Assembly: GCA_903813345.2 (NCBI GenBank)
Contig: CAIIXF020000011.1
Coordinates: forward strand, 18,461,754 to 18,525,753
Direction of reading: 5' to 3'
DNA length: 64,000 nt
Source: Owenia fusiformis
Taxonomy: Eukaryota; Annelida; Polychaeta; Sabellida; Oweniidae
Shown here: one piece after another, positions 52,001-64,000 of the stretch
Layout of the letters: each line of letters starts with the position of its first letter
Numbering within the stretch: position 1 is the stretch's first letter
Made by a program: the position numbers and the translations under genes
The notes under the pieces: model-generated
What the model was told of the DNA's origin: nothing
Databases searched by the model: none
The model's input: only the letters and a program-made list of their open reading frames with translations

Positions 52001-52305
52001 CAAGGAGGATTGGCTCCCAGAGTGCACCACCGATATTCTGTCCCATATATGGGTATGTCGTAATACAAAATTCGAATTCAAACAGCCGCCATTTTGTTCA
52101 CTTCAACATTTAAATCGTGAATTTTGGTCTTATTTCCAAACGAAAAATTCCAAAACTCACAAGAAATGATCGAGATATTGGTTCGAATCTTTTGAACTGT
52201 TTATTTTGAATTTATAGTCGGTTTTAATTTCAGAAAATAACGACATTTCGACGTTTTCATTGTTGGAAAATATCGAGTTTCGATCCTGGGAGCCAATCCT
52301 CCTTG
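52001..52305. mobile_element. 305-bp MITE with perfect 20-bp TIR and 9-bp target duplication
   Basis: TIR CAAGGAGGATTGGCTCCCAG at both ends, exactly inverted. AAATGATAT flanks directly (51992-52000 and 52306-52314). A 9-bp duplication fits Mutator-like (8-10 bp) or Merlin (8-9 bp) mobilisation. The interior is AT-rich and non-coding. Confidence 0.88.
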
Positions 52306-52827
52306 AAATGATATTAAAGAACTAATCAAATTCCACGATGACCCAGAGACATCTATAAAAATGTTTTATATGGTTATGGATGACCATCAAGAATATTTAC
52401 ATATCAAAACAGTTAAATCAAACAACACTCAAGATCAGCCTACTTGCAATTACCAAGGACTATTACCATTACATGTATTAAGCGCAGTCCAGAGATAGAC
52501 GTCATTGCTATAGTCCTTGTAATATTACTCACATTTTGAAAGGATTGGTATCGATATGGAGAACTGAATTCACCAATCATTGAAAATATTCTGTAAAAAG
52601 CACGGTATTTTATGTAATGTTGACTGACTGACAACAATTTAATGCGAAAATTATTTAGAAATATTTTACATAACTGTTTTTGTTAACATTTTTTTGTTTT
52701 TTCTAGTGCAATTGTTTTTGCTCCTTTCTACCAATTCGTGAGAATGAAATAAAATGTCTTTCCGAACCTTGTTGGAACAAAATAGCATATACAACATGTA
52801 TTTAGACCTTTTAATATTATAGTTATA

Positions 52828-52958
52828 CAAAGGAATTTTTGGTTGATTTTAAAAAAGTATTCAAAAATTAAAACAACCCCCCAAATAGATAAAAATCAAG
52901 ATAAACATTTTATTTCATTAACAAGATACTTTTTTAAAATCAACCAAAATTTCCTTTG
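52828..52958. mobile_element. 131-bp palindromic TA MITE
   Basis: Arms CAAAGGAATTTTTGGTTGAT...AAAAAAGTAT (52828-52860) and reverse (52926-52958), one mismatch or so. TA at 52826-52827 and 52959-52960. Confidence 0.85.
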
Positions 52959-52960
52959 TA

Positions 52961-54019
52961 CAATTACAATTGTAGATGAAAGTTTATATATATTTTTCAA
53001 ATTACATTGTTACCATTCAAAAGATGACCATTAAATTGACGATGTGTTAAATATTTAAATTTTTTATGACTGGTTTCAGAGAAACGCGTGTTCAAAAAGT
53101 TATCCATATCGATACCACTCCTTTTTGCTGAGGTTTGCGAAAGTCAACGGTATCAGGGGTCACAAATTAAAGGCCAATAACATATGCAGGCGAGTGACCA
53201 GGCATGTGCGAGGGTACGCAGGTGCGTACCCCAAATGATGGAGCAAAAGATAAATTGTTGTAAAAAAGTAAAATAAAATTAAGCAAAACAATGTACACAA
53301 TAAATAAATAGTGTTCCATTACACAGTCTGATATCGCTTAGAACCCACCATGTAAGGTCTAAAATAAAATAAAAATCCGGTGGGCATGCCCCAGACCCCC
53401 TTTCGTCATATTGAATGTAGTTTTACCAGACTCTCAGTGGAAAGCTATTATAAAGTCGCTTTAAATGTATTGAGATCGGTCGTTAACAAGTGAGAAATCA
53501 AACATTACGTAACGTATTATTTAAAAAAAAAGATGACATCGTGATTTTACGCGTGACTAAAATGGTTTACAGTTCCGAGTCACGTCCTAGTAAAGCTTTT
53601 GCCGCCCCGGGAGCTATTGTAGTAGGCCTAAGTAGTGTCGTTTTGCCAGAATGAAATTGATCTTCTAATATCTGAATATTGAGAAATCAAACATGACGCA
53701 TAACTTAAATATGACATTACAGTTCACGACGATGTGTACATTTTCACGTGCGTTTGTCATCGTGATTTAAAATGGTTATCAGCATATGATACTGATACAC
53801 GTTTGTGATAAAAAATGTCGTGGGAATTCTACGTACGTGTGAAATAAGGAAAAAAGAAAAATCGTATATTCGATGTCCCGACATTTTGTTACCGAAACGG
53901 TTCCAGCGTAATCGGTTGGATCACCAGTGAAGTAATGACGTAATTAAATCTGCTTTCACAGTTCTTCCAAAATAATTATTCATTGAATAAACTTTAAACT
54001 TTTTAAACTTTTGAACTTC
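52961..54019. other. Intergenic DNA between TTLL12 and the candidate divergent gene
   Basis: Contains GGGTACGCAGGTGCGTACCCC (53214-53233), a 9-bp palindrome, and GTGGGCATGCCCCAGACCCC near 53380-53400, words typical of a dispersed invertebrate repeat. Otherwise unassigned. Confidence 0.4.
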
Positions 54020-54060
54020 GCGCCATTTTTGGCCTTAAGAAAGTTTACTGCGCATGCGTT
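54020..54060 (+). promoter_or_regulatory. NRF1-like and YY1-like sites ahead of the candidate first exon
   Basis: TGCGCATGCGTT at 54049-54060 matches the NRF1 consensus YGCGCAYGCGCR in all but the last positions, and CGCCATTTTTGG at about 54020-54032 resembles a YY1 site. Both are typical of TATA-less animal promoters. Confidence 0.45.
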
Positions 54061-54176
54061 AAGTAGCTATTCAATATGAGGGATCAGGTATCTTCATCTC
54101 GGTTACCTGTCAATAGATCTGGTTGAGGCACTTAAACAACCAGTCTGTAGCGTAGACGCTGCTTCAGTCTACAGCC

Positions 54177-54260
54177 ATGGAGCCAAAGAAAAACGGGAAT
54201 AATCTAGAATCGAAAGACAGGACCGGAAAACAAGGGAAAGAAACTCAGGAAGACATCAAG
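54177..54260 (+). CDS. Candidate first coding exon of a divergent plus-strand gene
   Basis: ATG at 54177 in a good context (AGCCATGG) opens 28 codons, MEPKKNGNNLESKDRTGKQG then KETQEDIK, ending AAG|GTACTT at a plausible donor in phase 0. The peptide is charged, low-complexity and unrecognised. It follows an NRF1-like site by 117 bp, as expected of a housekeeping first exon. No later exon was identified with confidence; 57224-57260 (after AACCAATGCAG, before GTAAAG) is a speculative one. It would be transcribed away from TTLL12, 2.6 kb apart. Confidence 0.45.
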
Positions 54261-57200
54261 GTACTTTTTGAGCTTTTTGTTTTCATTATCTTTAGTAAAT
54301 TATATGGGGGGGGGGGGGGGTATTTTTGTTCCTGATGCATTTACCTTGTTTGAACTCTGACATTCGTGTCTCGAAATATGTGAGTCTATTTAAAGTTCAT
54401 TTATACATAGAACTAACTTATTTATTTATTGATATGACTTGTTTGTTTCTGAAAAAGAATGTCTACATCATAAACTTGTACTCCAAATGGGAGGGGGGAG
54501 AGTTTGCTTTCAAAAGTGATTGATTTGTATAGTACCATAATGTTGCCATCTGTAATTATAAGTTATGAATGAAATGAAAAATAGAATTATCATTATTAGT
54601 GATACACAACCACATGAACAAGCCACAGTGTTGTTCAAATAAAAATTTAATTTTCTGCAAGATGGAGGATTTTTAGCTCTCAGAGCATTTCCCTGATCTG
54701 AACAAGTACAAACAAATAATTGCAAAAGGTGTCAAATCTCATTATTTTTAAATGGAAGGAGGGTTTACGCATGTAAGACTATATGCCAAACATCTTAAGA
54801 GCACGAAATATGAGCCATAATTTGAGAGTGAACTAATAATTGTTGATGTCACAGGGTTGGGTAATATGAATAAAATGGTATTAGGTTGTGGTAATCTAAT
54901 ATTGACATTACACAACATGGCCATTGTATAAACACCATTGTTTAAAAAGCTGAATTATGAATATGGGATTTCCTTATGCTGTGTGCCACAAGGATGTTAT
55001 TGAAAATTGTTTTGTTAAAAGGATAGATGATATCGTGAGAGTCTCGGCCCAAAGAAGCAGAAAGGGATCAAGTTTGATGGTAGAGTGAAAAAGTTTTATA
55101 TGGGCGTTTATGACCTCTGACATTCAACGGCAGCATTAATATTTTTAAGGTTTCAAAAATATTTTGGATCATTTGAAAAATGATATCAGGATTGTGGAAA
55201 GCCACACTTGTTCAAATAAAAATGAACTTTTCCCCAAGACATCAACAGTTAAAGATTTCAAAATTAAAGGTGTTGAGTTGACTTGAGATAAAGTTCCTTA
55301 AAAGAAGCCTTAAATCCTTAAACATTCATATTACATATATATCATATTACATGAAAATCATTGAATCACAATGTTTATTTATAAGTAACTCAACTAAAAA
55401 ATAAAAATGTTTGTCTCAGTTTCAAGTAGATAATTACATATACATGTATACGTTAATCTAAATAAACATATAAAACAGGCTATAATATAAACATCTGCCA
55501 AAAATATTGCTACGTGATACTTTTTCAGAATATTTAGTTACAAATTGGGTTTTACCTTGTCAGACGCTGTCGGAATTATATTTCAAATTCTTGGATCATA
55601 TGATCATTTGCGCAGGTGAAATGGTAAATTCAATGATATTTATGACATTCAAAGGAAAGATGATCTTATAAATAGTTAGATAAATTCTTCTCTTGCTTGA
55701 TTTTAGATGCTTCCCTTTTCTTCACTTCTCCCTCCTTCCCCATTTCTCTCTCTCTATTGTTGTTCAGTGTTTTGTTGGCTATGTCTATGCCCTTCTCATT
55801 TATTTCTTTGGATGAGTTCAAAGGAAACATCTTTAGCCCTTCCAAACTATTCCTTGGAGGTCTTTGATATCTCATTGACATTCTTCATCCTATAGATAAG
55901 TCAATTATACAGTTTCCCTTCCTAATCTATTTCCTTTCATTATATGGCAAGAAATGAAAAACAAAATTAAAAACTGAGGTCATATTCATCTGGTCACCTT
56001 TTCAAATGCAAATATAGTCTAGTCATATACAACAAGTAGTATTTACATGAATATTGTACAATAACACACTGGTGTAGTTATACTTCAAAACATATATGAT
56101 AAGATGAACAGAAACTGTTACAATTGGTTTAATTTTAGAGAGAAGTCATGACAAAAGTTAAGAGTCTTAAATCGTGAATGCTTCCTTTCAAGTAGCCCTC
56201 CAGATCTCTGTGTAATCCTAGTAGGCCAGTTTGTGAGATAACCCAACTCTGATACACTGAACATTTGCTAAACCTTATCAAAAGCTCCTGTAAACGCTGG
56301 TGGAATACTATATTTAGGATGAACATTCACAGTGTAATATCACCTTTCACTTCTCAAGGAGCTCTTGTATTTCTATTGATCATTCCAGAGTATTTGTGTT
56401 AGTTGGCCCCGAGTCATTTGATAGGATGAAGTTTATGGGTTTATATGAAACTCCCAGCCCTGGGCCATGTAAGTGATATTAATCGTGGTGTATTTTTGGC
56501 TGCATAGTTCATGGCAGAAAATCCTCCTTGTGGAATACCTTAGCCTCATTTATATAATATGATACTTTGCAACTGCAAGTTGTAATTGTTTTTCCATGGA
56601 CCGAGTATGCTCCAGATCCAGTTTCCTTTCCTTTAACACAAATACCATGTTCAATCAACACAGAGTACAGTGAAACCTGTAAAGTTAGACTTATTTGTTA
56701 GCTGAACTCTTGCCCTGGACCATACATATACTGCAAATCAAACATGTTTCTTGAATAAAACACACATTTGGCTGTTAATTCTGGCAGTATCCAAATGTTC
56801 TTTTGTTCATCATAGATTTTATATTTTAGGGATGTTAATTAAAGGCAGAATCAGATCATGGGGGTGACAAAATTACAAGCAACATGTATAATTGACCTAC
56901 CAATCTATTCCGTACAATGTCAAATACAATATCTCCCAAAAGATCCACAATATGTTATAAATTGGTAAAGTTATTAATGATCCAAAGTGCATAAATGGAT
57001 GAAAATGTTTAAATTCTCCCAAATAATAAGAATGGTGACCATTCTTCTAGAAAAATAATACATTATTGTAAAAATCTTTAGTTTTCCTGGAATAAATTAT
57101 GCACTTTTGTGATATTAGAAAATAGACATGACAGGGTATGACATGAGCCAAAGATATTCTAAAATTGAGACAATTTTTGTTTAACGTGCTTGCTATATCT

Positions 57201-58350
57201 GATTCTCTCTTTAAACCAATGCAGGCAAATGTTCTTCATTCTGCATCAAGTTGTACCGAGGGTAAAGAAAAGAATCAAAATATCTTTCAGAGAGATGTAT
57301 TTTACCTTTAAATAATTTGATTTCGATTCTTTAAAGAGAGCTTCTACCAGCCTTAGAACTATAGGATGCGTACTTTAGCCATCTTTGCACGTTCGGTCTT
57401 TACTGCATCCTGACCAACGGGAGCCGAGTTAACGAAAATGTACTTTAGCTGTCACTTGACTTTATTCATATATAATAAATGTGTAACTCAATCAAATATA
57501 AAAACATATAAAAACACAAGATATAATTCTCTTGAATAGGTCATTGTATTAAAAATAAACTGGTAATGTATGTTATGACTAAGTTACATCTTCTTGGGAA
57601 AATATCAAAGCTCATGTTTTGATCTGGAATTAAGACATGTATACACTGGTAAAAGATGGCGCCATCTAGATTTTTAGGCCTCCATGTGTATAAATATGTC
57701 ACAATATTAATAGAGCATACTCATATCATATCTCTATCTGTAATAGTCTTGAAGAATGTGAAACTTTTAATGAACCTCTGCTGTGATGTTTTCATTGATT
57801 GTGCTGTTTCTTGAAGTGATTGTGCTGTATATTAATTGTGCTTTTAAACATTGCACCACCATGATTGTGCTGTGCAATTATTGACTGTGCTTTAATTATT
57901 TTCAAAATTGATTTGATAAGTCAATTAATTTAAATCAATTCCTCAAAATTAGAAAATTACACTGAGTCCAAGGAAGTGATGCTTACGCAGCCATCATATT
58001 CTACATATCTGGTTATCACTCTAAATTAAGTTTATATATTCTCTCAGTTATAAGAGGCTTTATTGAATCGGATATAAAGTATCAAATGTTATTGCAGATT
58101 ACACATCTCAAGTGTATTCTGCAGCCCACAGGAGGATTATTGTTGTAGGACTTATTGTTAATACAATCATTGTATTTTGTTCTTTGTTTAATTGTAAATA
58201 AAATTTGTGTAAATACTGTTTTGTTTAAATTAGGTCATACTGGAGTAACCGAATCAACAGAAAGTAGTTTTGTCAAGTGTTTAATTGGGGAGCAATTAAT
58301 CAACAAGAAATGGCAAATACTCTTAAGGTAAAGAATTCAGCCTAATTACA
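54261..58350 (+). other. Putative first intron of the candidate gene, or intergenic
   Basis: No recognisable exon. A G18 run is at about 54307-54320. GATGGCGCCATC at 57655-57666 is a perfect palindrome. Speculative micro-exon signals at 57224-57260. Otherwise AT-rich. Confidence 0.3.
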
Positions 58351-58353
58351 AGA

Positions 58354-59020
58354 GATCTTGAGGGGGCATTCAATACAATAATTGGAGATCTTGACAGGGC
58401 ATTCAGTACAATAAATGGATATCTCAATTGGAATATTCATAGAAGAAATAAATATCTTGATAGGACATTCAATACAATAAATTGTGATCTTGATAGGATG
58501 TTCAGTACAATAAATGAATATGTTGGTAGGACATTCAATACAATAAATTGTGATCTTGATAGGATGTTCAGTACAATAAATGAATATGTTGGTAGGACAT
58601 TCAATACAATAAATTGTGATCTTGATAGGACATTCAATACAATAGATAGTGATCTTGATAGGAGATTTAACACAATAGATATGAATATGATAAGACATTC
58701 AATACTATGAATTGTGATCTTGATTGTACATTCAATACAATAAATGGTGATATTGATAAAATATTCAATACAATAAATGGTGATGTTGATAGAACATTCA
58801 ATAATAAATGATGATCTTGATAGGACATTCAATATAATAAATGGCAATCTTGAATGGACTTTCAATACAATAAACAGCCATCTTGATAGGATATTCAAAA
58901 CAATCAATAGGACATTCAGTATAATAAATTGTTTTGTTAATAGGACATTCAATACAATAAATGGTGATAGGATATTGAATACAATAAATGAAGATCTTAA
59001 TATTGGAAATCTTGATTAGA
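58354..59020 (+). repeat. 33-bp minisatellite, about 20 copies
   Basis: Unit GATCTTGATAGGACATTCAA + TACAATAAATGGT, variably diverged. Because 33 is divisible by 3, long frames stay open on both strands (DRTFNTIN... and IKITIYCIECP...); both are artefacts. Confidence 0.92.
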
Positions 59021-62000
59021 CTCACATGATTTGTATGGCATTTATGCATATGTGAGTAAAAACATGTTTGTTCTCAGAAAATAGACTGGAGAAATTATGT
59101 ACCTTTGATTGTCAAATCAAAACAGGAACTAAACTTTAATTTAACACCTTTCTGTGATTATAGTATAAAATATATTTCCTTTAAAAACCACAATATGATA
59201 TGTTCTTTTGAAAGCATATCATAATTACAATATTATACTTATATGTCCTAGCAAAATATAAAGAAAGCATTCTTCTATTCTTCAATAATGTAAATGCCTC
59301 ATGTTTAGCAGAGTTAGTATGTAATATCAGTCTAGCTAATACCCTCCATGGCTTAATCTGTTTATGACAAATCTACTTTTATTAAGGTAACCCAAGCCTG
59401 TCTTCTAAGGTAACACTAGCTTCACAGCCAAATGGATTGAGCGTCTTTTCTTGATTAAATTCTTAAAGGGAGCTTCAATTTCTATTTATCTACCTCTAGA
59501 ATTTCTCAGTTTTTCCGTTGCAATTATTTTCGTTCGTAATGTTTGTCTGTGGGGTAATTGTAGAAATCTGGCATTCTGTACTGGATTTACATTAGAGAAA
59601 GTCTGTGTATATAGGTAGTATAGGGTGAGCGTGTAGACATTTAGTGGGTGGTAATATGATGCCAGGGTGGTGGTGAGATATCCTCCAGTGGCCCCTGCCC
59701 CTGGATACAGTGTTTATAAACTCCTGGCTAATCAATACCCACATTGACATCATGAAACCAATCAAATTGATGAAAACAACCTCATGATGTAAACATTCTA
59801 ACTTCATTTTGACGCTTTTGTAATTTTATGCTGAGGAAAGATCTTAACACAAAAATAAATCCTATTAATTTTTGAAAACAGACAGGTTCCTTTCAACTTC
59901 ATAATCCAAGTCATAAAGTCATTTTTATGGAAATGTCGAACAAAAGTGCAAGCCACCAAAGTTCAAAGTTCACTCCAATCACTCAACTCCTAAATAAAGA
60001 TGATTTTCAAAGATCACGTAATTCTATTAAATCAGACATTCTTGATTTTTTGTTTAGCATTTGCATTTAACTGTAATGTTTGGTTTTCAGATGATCTCTT
60101 AGCAAGCTGACAATGCCAAAATATATACCCTCTTTTAGAGAATTCAAGATGCCCTCTCTGTCTATAATACCCTGGCTCATCTTAATCAACATTTTCAAAG
60201 CCCTTTCATAGATGAAACAACAATTTTGAAATGTGAACATTTAATAACATTCAAATTAAGTCAAACAAAAAATCAATTTAATAATTGTTAAAACACATTT
60301 AATGATTTTATAAATAATTTTTATTGATTCTTTATGTTTTTCATCAATTAAAACTAAAAATTGATATTTATAAGAGTTCTATAGGGGATTGGGTTGTATA
60401 TCTGAGGTATATAGACAGCCTGCCACCAACTGTTCAAGAAGATTCGTTTCACATCTCATATTTCTCCTAATTTCCTCCCATGTTCGTTTCTTGCCAAGTG
60501 GTGTGTAACTCTATCATGATGGATTCGAGATGGGTACAGGAAGCATTCCCTCAAAGGATAAAGTTTCAACCTTGCAATATGGCTGCTTTCATTCCATACA
60601 TAATTTTATCAAAAATATCTTAATTCCAATAGTGTTAATCTATTAATGTATATGTTTATAATGTGATATTCATATCATTGCTGAAAAAATCATTCATAAT
60701 GATATTCGTTCAGGTGAATCATGAAATAAAAAGGTTCTCAAAATAAAAAGGGAATTACCACTAAATTCACGCAAGCTGCCACCCTGGTTCACTGTTCAGT
60801 TTTTACCTATTTTTCTATTTTTAACCAACATTCAATCCTCCACAGCGCACATATGTATATTATGTCTTTGTCTGTACTTTATGTATAATGTTACTTGAAC
60901 AGATGCATTCATTGCTTTGGGAACCTCATTTCATCTGATTTTAGTAAGTTCATAAGTGGATGCTACTGAAGCATCTCAGATCTTCCCATTAGTTTATCTA
61001 GGTTTATATTTTAGAATTAAAGAGCCTTTGTTTCATAGGTTTATATATACCAGTGAGCTCCAGAGGGTTTGATAAATTTTAATCACTTTGTAGTCTCTGT
61101 TTTTAGGATTGATTATGGAGAGTGAGTTTTTTTGTTTAAAGGGACTTAAAGGGATAGCAACAAATTGAGAGAGAGTTTGAAAAAAGTTTTAATTTTACTT
61201 TTTTTGTTACCATCCCATGTCATGGCTATTTTCTAAAAAAGTACAAGACTTTATTTCAGGATAATTCCTTGCTTTTAAAGCTAGTCTTGCAACCAAATCT
61301 TCAGTAACTTTATGTTCATATAGCTTAATTCGTTTTTCAGAAAATAAATTTGGATAAGGAGAAGATTGACATAATCTTGGACAAGATTGGATCCAATATT
61401 TTTCACTCTATCCCTTCTAATTCCTTAGTAAACCCTCTAATTCCTTAGTAATGCTGATGATTATCAAATGTAATTTATTTAATAGGTGTCATCAAGTATG
61501 AAGATATCATATTTCTCTAAGCATACAATGAAATAGGATGACCAGTAAAATGATCTGGTAATATGATTCTTAAGTTATAGGTGTTTAATATCATAATATC
61601 ATTCTATGGGTTGGTTTTGTTTTTGTATTATACACTGAACTGTATTTACTGGATAACATAAATAAATAGCTTATACCTGATATTTTTCTATTAATGTGAT
61701 ATAGGTGAGAAAGAAAGTCTGTGCTATTCTTTTACTTTGTTTTTATTGTTAATTGTCTTGATGTAAAAAATCATGATGATATGCAATATCTTTACTTAAA
61801 TAGTAAGTGTCTTTGTTTCTTTGTTACTTTCCTCAAATTGATAATATTGTTTGAATCATGATTATCGACTTCATTTTAATTAAGGTGGCTGTATACCAGG
61901 AGGCTTAAGGTGGCTGTATACCAGGAGGCTTAAAAATAAATACGATAAAATGTATATATTTTTTATATTTAATGACCAAATTGATAATTTTTGAATCATT

Positions 62001-63268
62001 AGCAATTTTATTTTATTAAAATACCTTTTAACATGGAGATCCGTTCTGACTTAATATAGTCTGATTTGACTCATGTATTGATGAGTATCTGGTTTGCTGA
62101 CTTAAGACATTGATTGATAGAAGAGATAAAATATTAACACTGTTGTTTATGATCTATGATACACTAGCTACACCACTTAGTCTATAAAACACTGAACAAA
62201 AAATTGACATTTTCTCATCTTAATGTAACATTTTAACTGTTTTGTATTAAATTTAACACCATTGGAAGATAGGTAGAAGATTTTCAAATAGATAGAGATA
62301 AAATATTTTTTGGATGGAGTCCTAGACGATATTATTAGCCAGGTAGTTAGTCTGGCAAGGGTTTTCTTATCAATGATTAGGAATTGAGCAGTAGATCATG
62401 TTAACTCCAGCTAATTTAGCTTCCTTCAAAAACCTAACCCTATCTGAAAGTAACCAACATTTTAAAAGCTGAAATATGACAAAAATCACGTGAAATTACA
62501 TCAGGTTCTACGGGAATTTTCTTATTTCAGTTTAATGCTTGTTTTAGGTACATTATTGGCTAAATGTGTAACTAAAGCTAGGGAGATCCTACAGAGTATA
62601 GATAAAGTGTATCAGATTCCCCAATAAATTGCACCTTAGAAAAACACATTTTCTTTTATTTTATATACAGTACCATATTCTCTTGAGATACTGAATACGT
62701 GATGATTAATAGCGAAAAAATAATAATAAATATGCAAATGCGAAAACATTCATAAAAAATCTATTTATAAAAAAGTAACTCAACACCTCGGCTATTCATA
62801 TTTTAAATAAACATTTACATTTTCTCTTCAGTGTAATTACCTTTTATGGGAAAGGAGATAAAGAACGATGCATTGTGCCGATGTATAAATTCCAATAAAG
62901 AACATTTATGATGTCGATTTAAGTATACACCTTTCAAAAGACAAAAGTTTCTTGTTTTAATTTATGTTATGGGTGAGTCATCCTGGTTTGGCTGAGGTAT
63001 TCCACCTTCATGCACAATGAACAGACCTTTCTCATCTTCACAGTATCCACCCTTGCAATTCAGTGTCTCATACAAATTTTCATACACATTGTATTAAAAG
63101 TCACCCCCACATGAATAAACTTGGAGATTTTGAATTACATTTTCAAAATATTTCTCGGGAGTTTTTCGCGAGTTTTTGATCGGTTATTTATCTGTGACGC
63201 AGTTTTTGTATGATGGGGTATATATACTACTGCTCAATTTCTGAGTTGTTTTTGTAGAATTCCTTAGG
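59021..63268. other. No recognised gene
   Basis: AT-rich. The only structured item is a 26-bp direct duplication, TAAGGTGGCTGTATACCAGG + AGGCT, at 61884-61934. Confidence 0.3.
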
Positions 63269-63718
63269 TTGAAATATGATAGCATTCACTTTATCAGTTT
63301 GTCTGGTAAGGTTTCTAGTGTATACTTATCAGGCTACTTATCCAGTACCTACATAGAGAGGAGAGATGTATGCCTTTGGTATATTGCTATCTCATCATGC
63401 CTATCTTATAGCCATAAAAAGATACACAAATCTAAAAATATATGGAATGCAGATATAATATTGAGGTGTTTTGATTTCAGATGTGAGACACTTTGTTTGA
63501 TTCCTTTGGTTTATAGGGTTTTTGGTGTTTTATGTTTTCTGAATGTTGCCCTTTGTGCTCTCTCGTCTGACATCCAAGTGCAATACATCAGTAAGACTTC
63601 AATCCTGGATGATATGTGTAAATGTCCGCTTTCCTTTACTTTCCAAGTTCCCATATGCATCATGGTAACTGTATTAATATTTATTTATTTTTTGTCCAGG
63701 GGCGTTACAAGAATCTAA
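63269..63718 (+). other. Open frame of 149 codons, unrecognised
   Basis: Uninterrupted from ATG 63269 to TAA. Composition is hydrophobic and Ser/Cys-rich, with one possible membrane stretch near the end (PICIMVTVLIFIYFL). No motif or family recognised and no codon signature that separates it from chance in AT-rich DNA; probably not a gene. Confidence 0.15.
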
Positions 63719-63879
63719 AACTTGGCAAGGGAAAAATTAGCAACTGAAGTGAATTTAGGTTTATAACTACATTTGGACGTAATTTCCATAGTTTTGGTTA
63801 AAAAAGTCTCAAAAATATATTGTATGTAAACTTTTTCTGCATCGTGTTCATAGCAGGTCATGAGATCAGATGAGTATCA

Positions 63880-63960
63880 GACTAATGCCCACTGGAGTGG
63901 GTGGGGATGCAGGGGTGGATCAAGGATTTTGTGTTAGGGGGGGGGGGCATGTGATGATAA
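63880..63960 (+). repeat. Edge of a G-run dispersed repeat
   Basis: GCAGGGGTGGATCAAGGATT ... TTAGGGGGGGGGGGCATG, a pattern seen at ends of many marine-invertebrate repeats; truncated by the window. Confidence 0.4.
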
Positions 63961-64000
63961 CTGTGAGCGAATTAAAAAAAATATTCAAATTTTGTAAAAA

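Noticed and set aside
52165-52195. tRNA T-arm-like GGTTCGAATC
   Set aside because: No matching acceptor, D or anticodon arms upstream; it lies inside the 305-bp MITE.
55027-55118. Possible exon with SRPKKQKGIKFDGRVKKF
   Set aside because: No acceptor with a proper tract in the right phase, no donor, and no match to a known family.

Overview
The window is eukaryotic nuclear DNA: AT-rich, intron-rich, without operons, and packed with transposons, MITE-like inverted repeats and satellites. The style suggests a marine lophotrochozoan, most likely a bivalve mollusc. The hints are a TRIM-NHL gene, CGGACGGACGG-type repeats, an Academ-like transposon and many TA-flanked MITEs. No species can be fixed from sequence alone.

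The backbone is one gene, TTLL12 (tubulin-tyrosine-ligase-like 12), on the minus strand from 51537 down to 6787. I rebuilt it from 14 coding exons. All have GT/AG borders, the phases agree throughout, and 1878 coding bases give 625 residues, close to the vertebrate protein. Its introns hold nearly everything else. Intron 1 has a palindromic element. Intron 2 has a LINE with target duplications, inserted in an older repeat. Introns 5, 8, 10, 11 and 12 have copies of one hairpin-ended repeat. Intron 11 has a decayed Tc1 element, long tandem repeats and an intact single-exon TRIM-NHL gene on the opposite strand. Intron 13 has a 7.2 kb element with CAC termini and 5-bp target duplications, plus a LINE relic and MITEs.

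The most unusual feature is in intron 12. A 127-bp satellite (eleven units on one side, about four on the other) is made of the 3' splice site and first ~97 bases of TTLL12's own exon 13, amplified in tandem directly upstream of the real exon. The array is split by a 6.4 kb Academ-like DNA transposon with 505-bp terminal inverted repeats. Its transposase/XPG-nuclease frame is open except for one in-frame TGA. Transcription of TTLL12 therefore passes about 16 near-identical acceptors, and only the last belongs to an exon with a donor.

Upstream of TTLL12 lie a MITE with a 20-bp perfect TIR and 9-bp target duplication, a TA-flanked palindromic MITE, and at 54177 a plausible first exon of a divergent plus-strand gene behind an NRF1-like site. 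From 54261 to the end I recognise no further exon; a 33-bp minisatellite sits at 58.35-59.0 kb. Downstream of TTLL12 (1-6.8 kb) are an inverted pair of TA MITEs, another inverted-repeat element and a 62-bp minisatellite.
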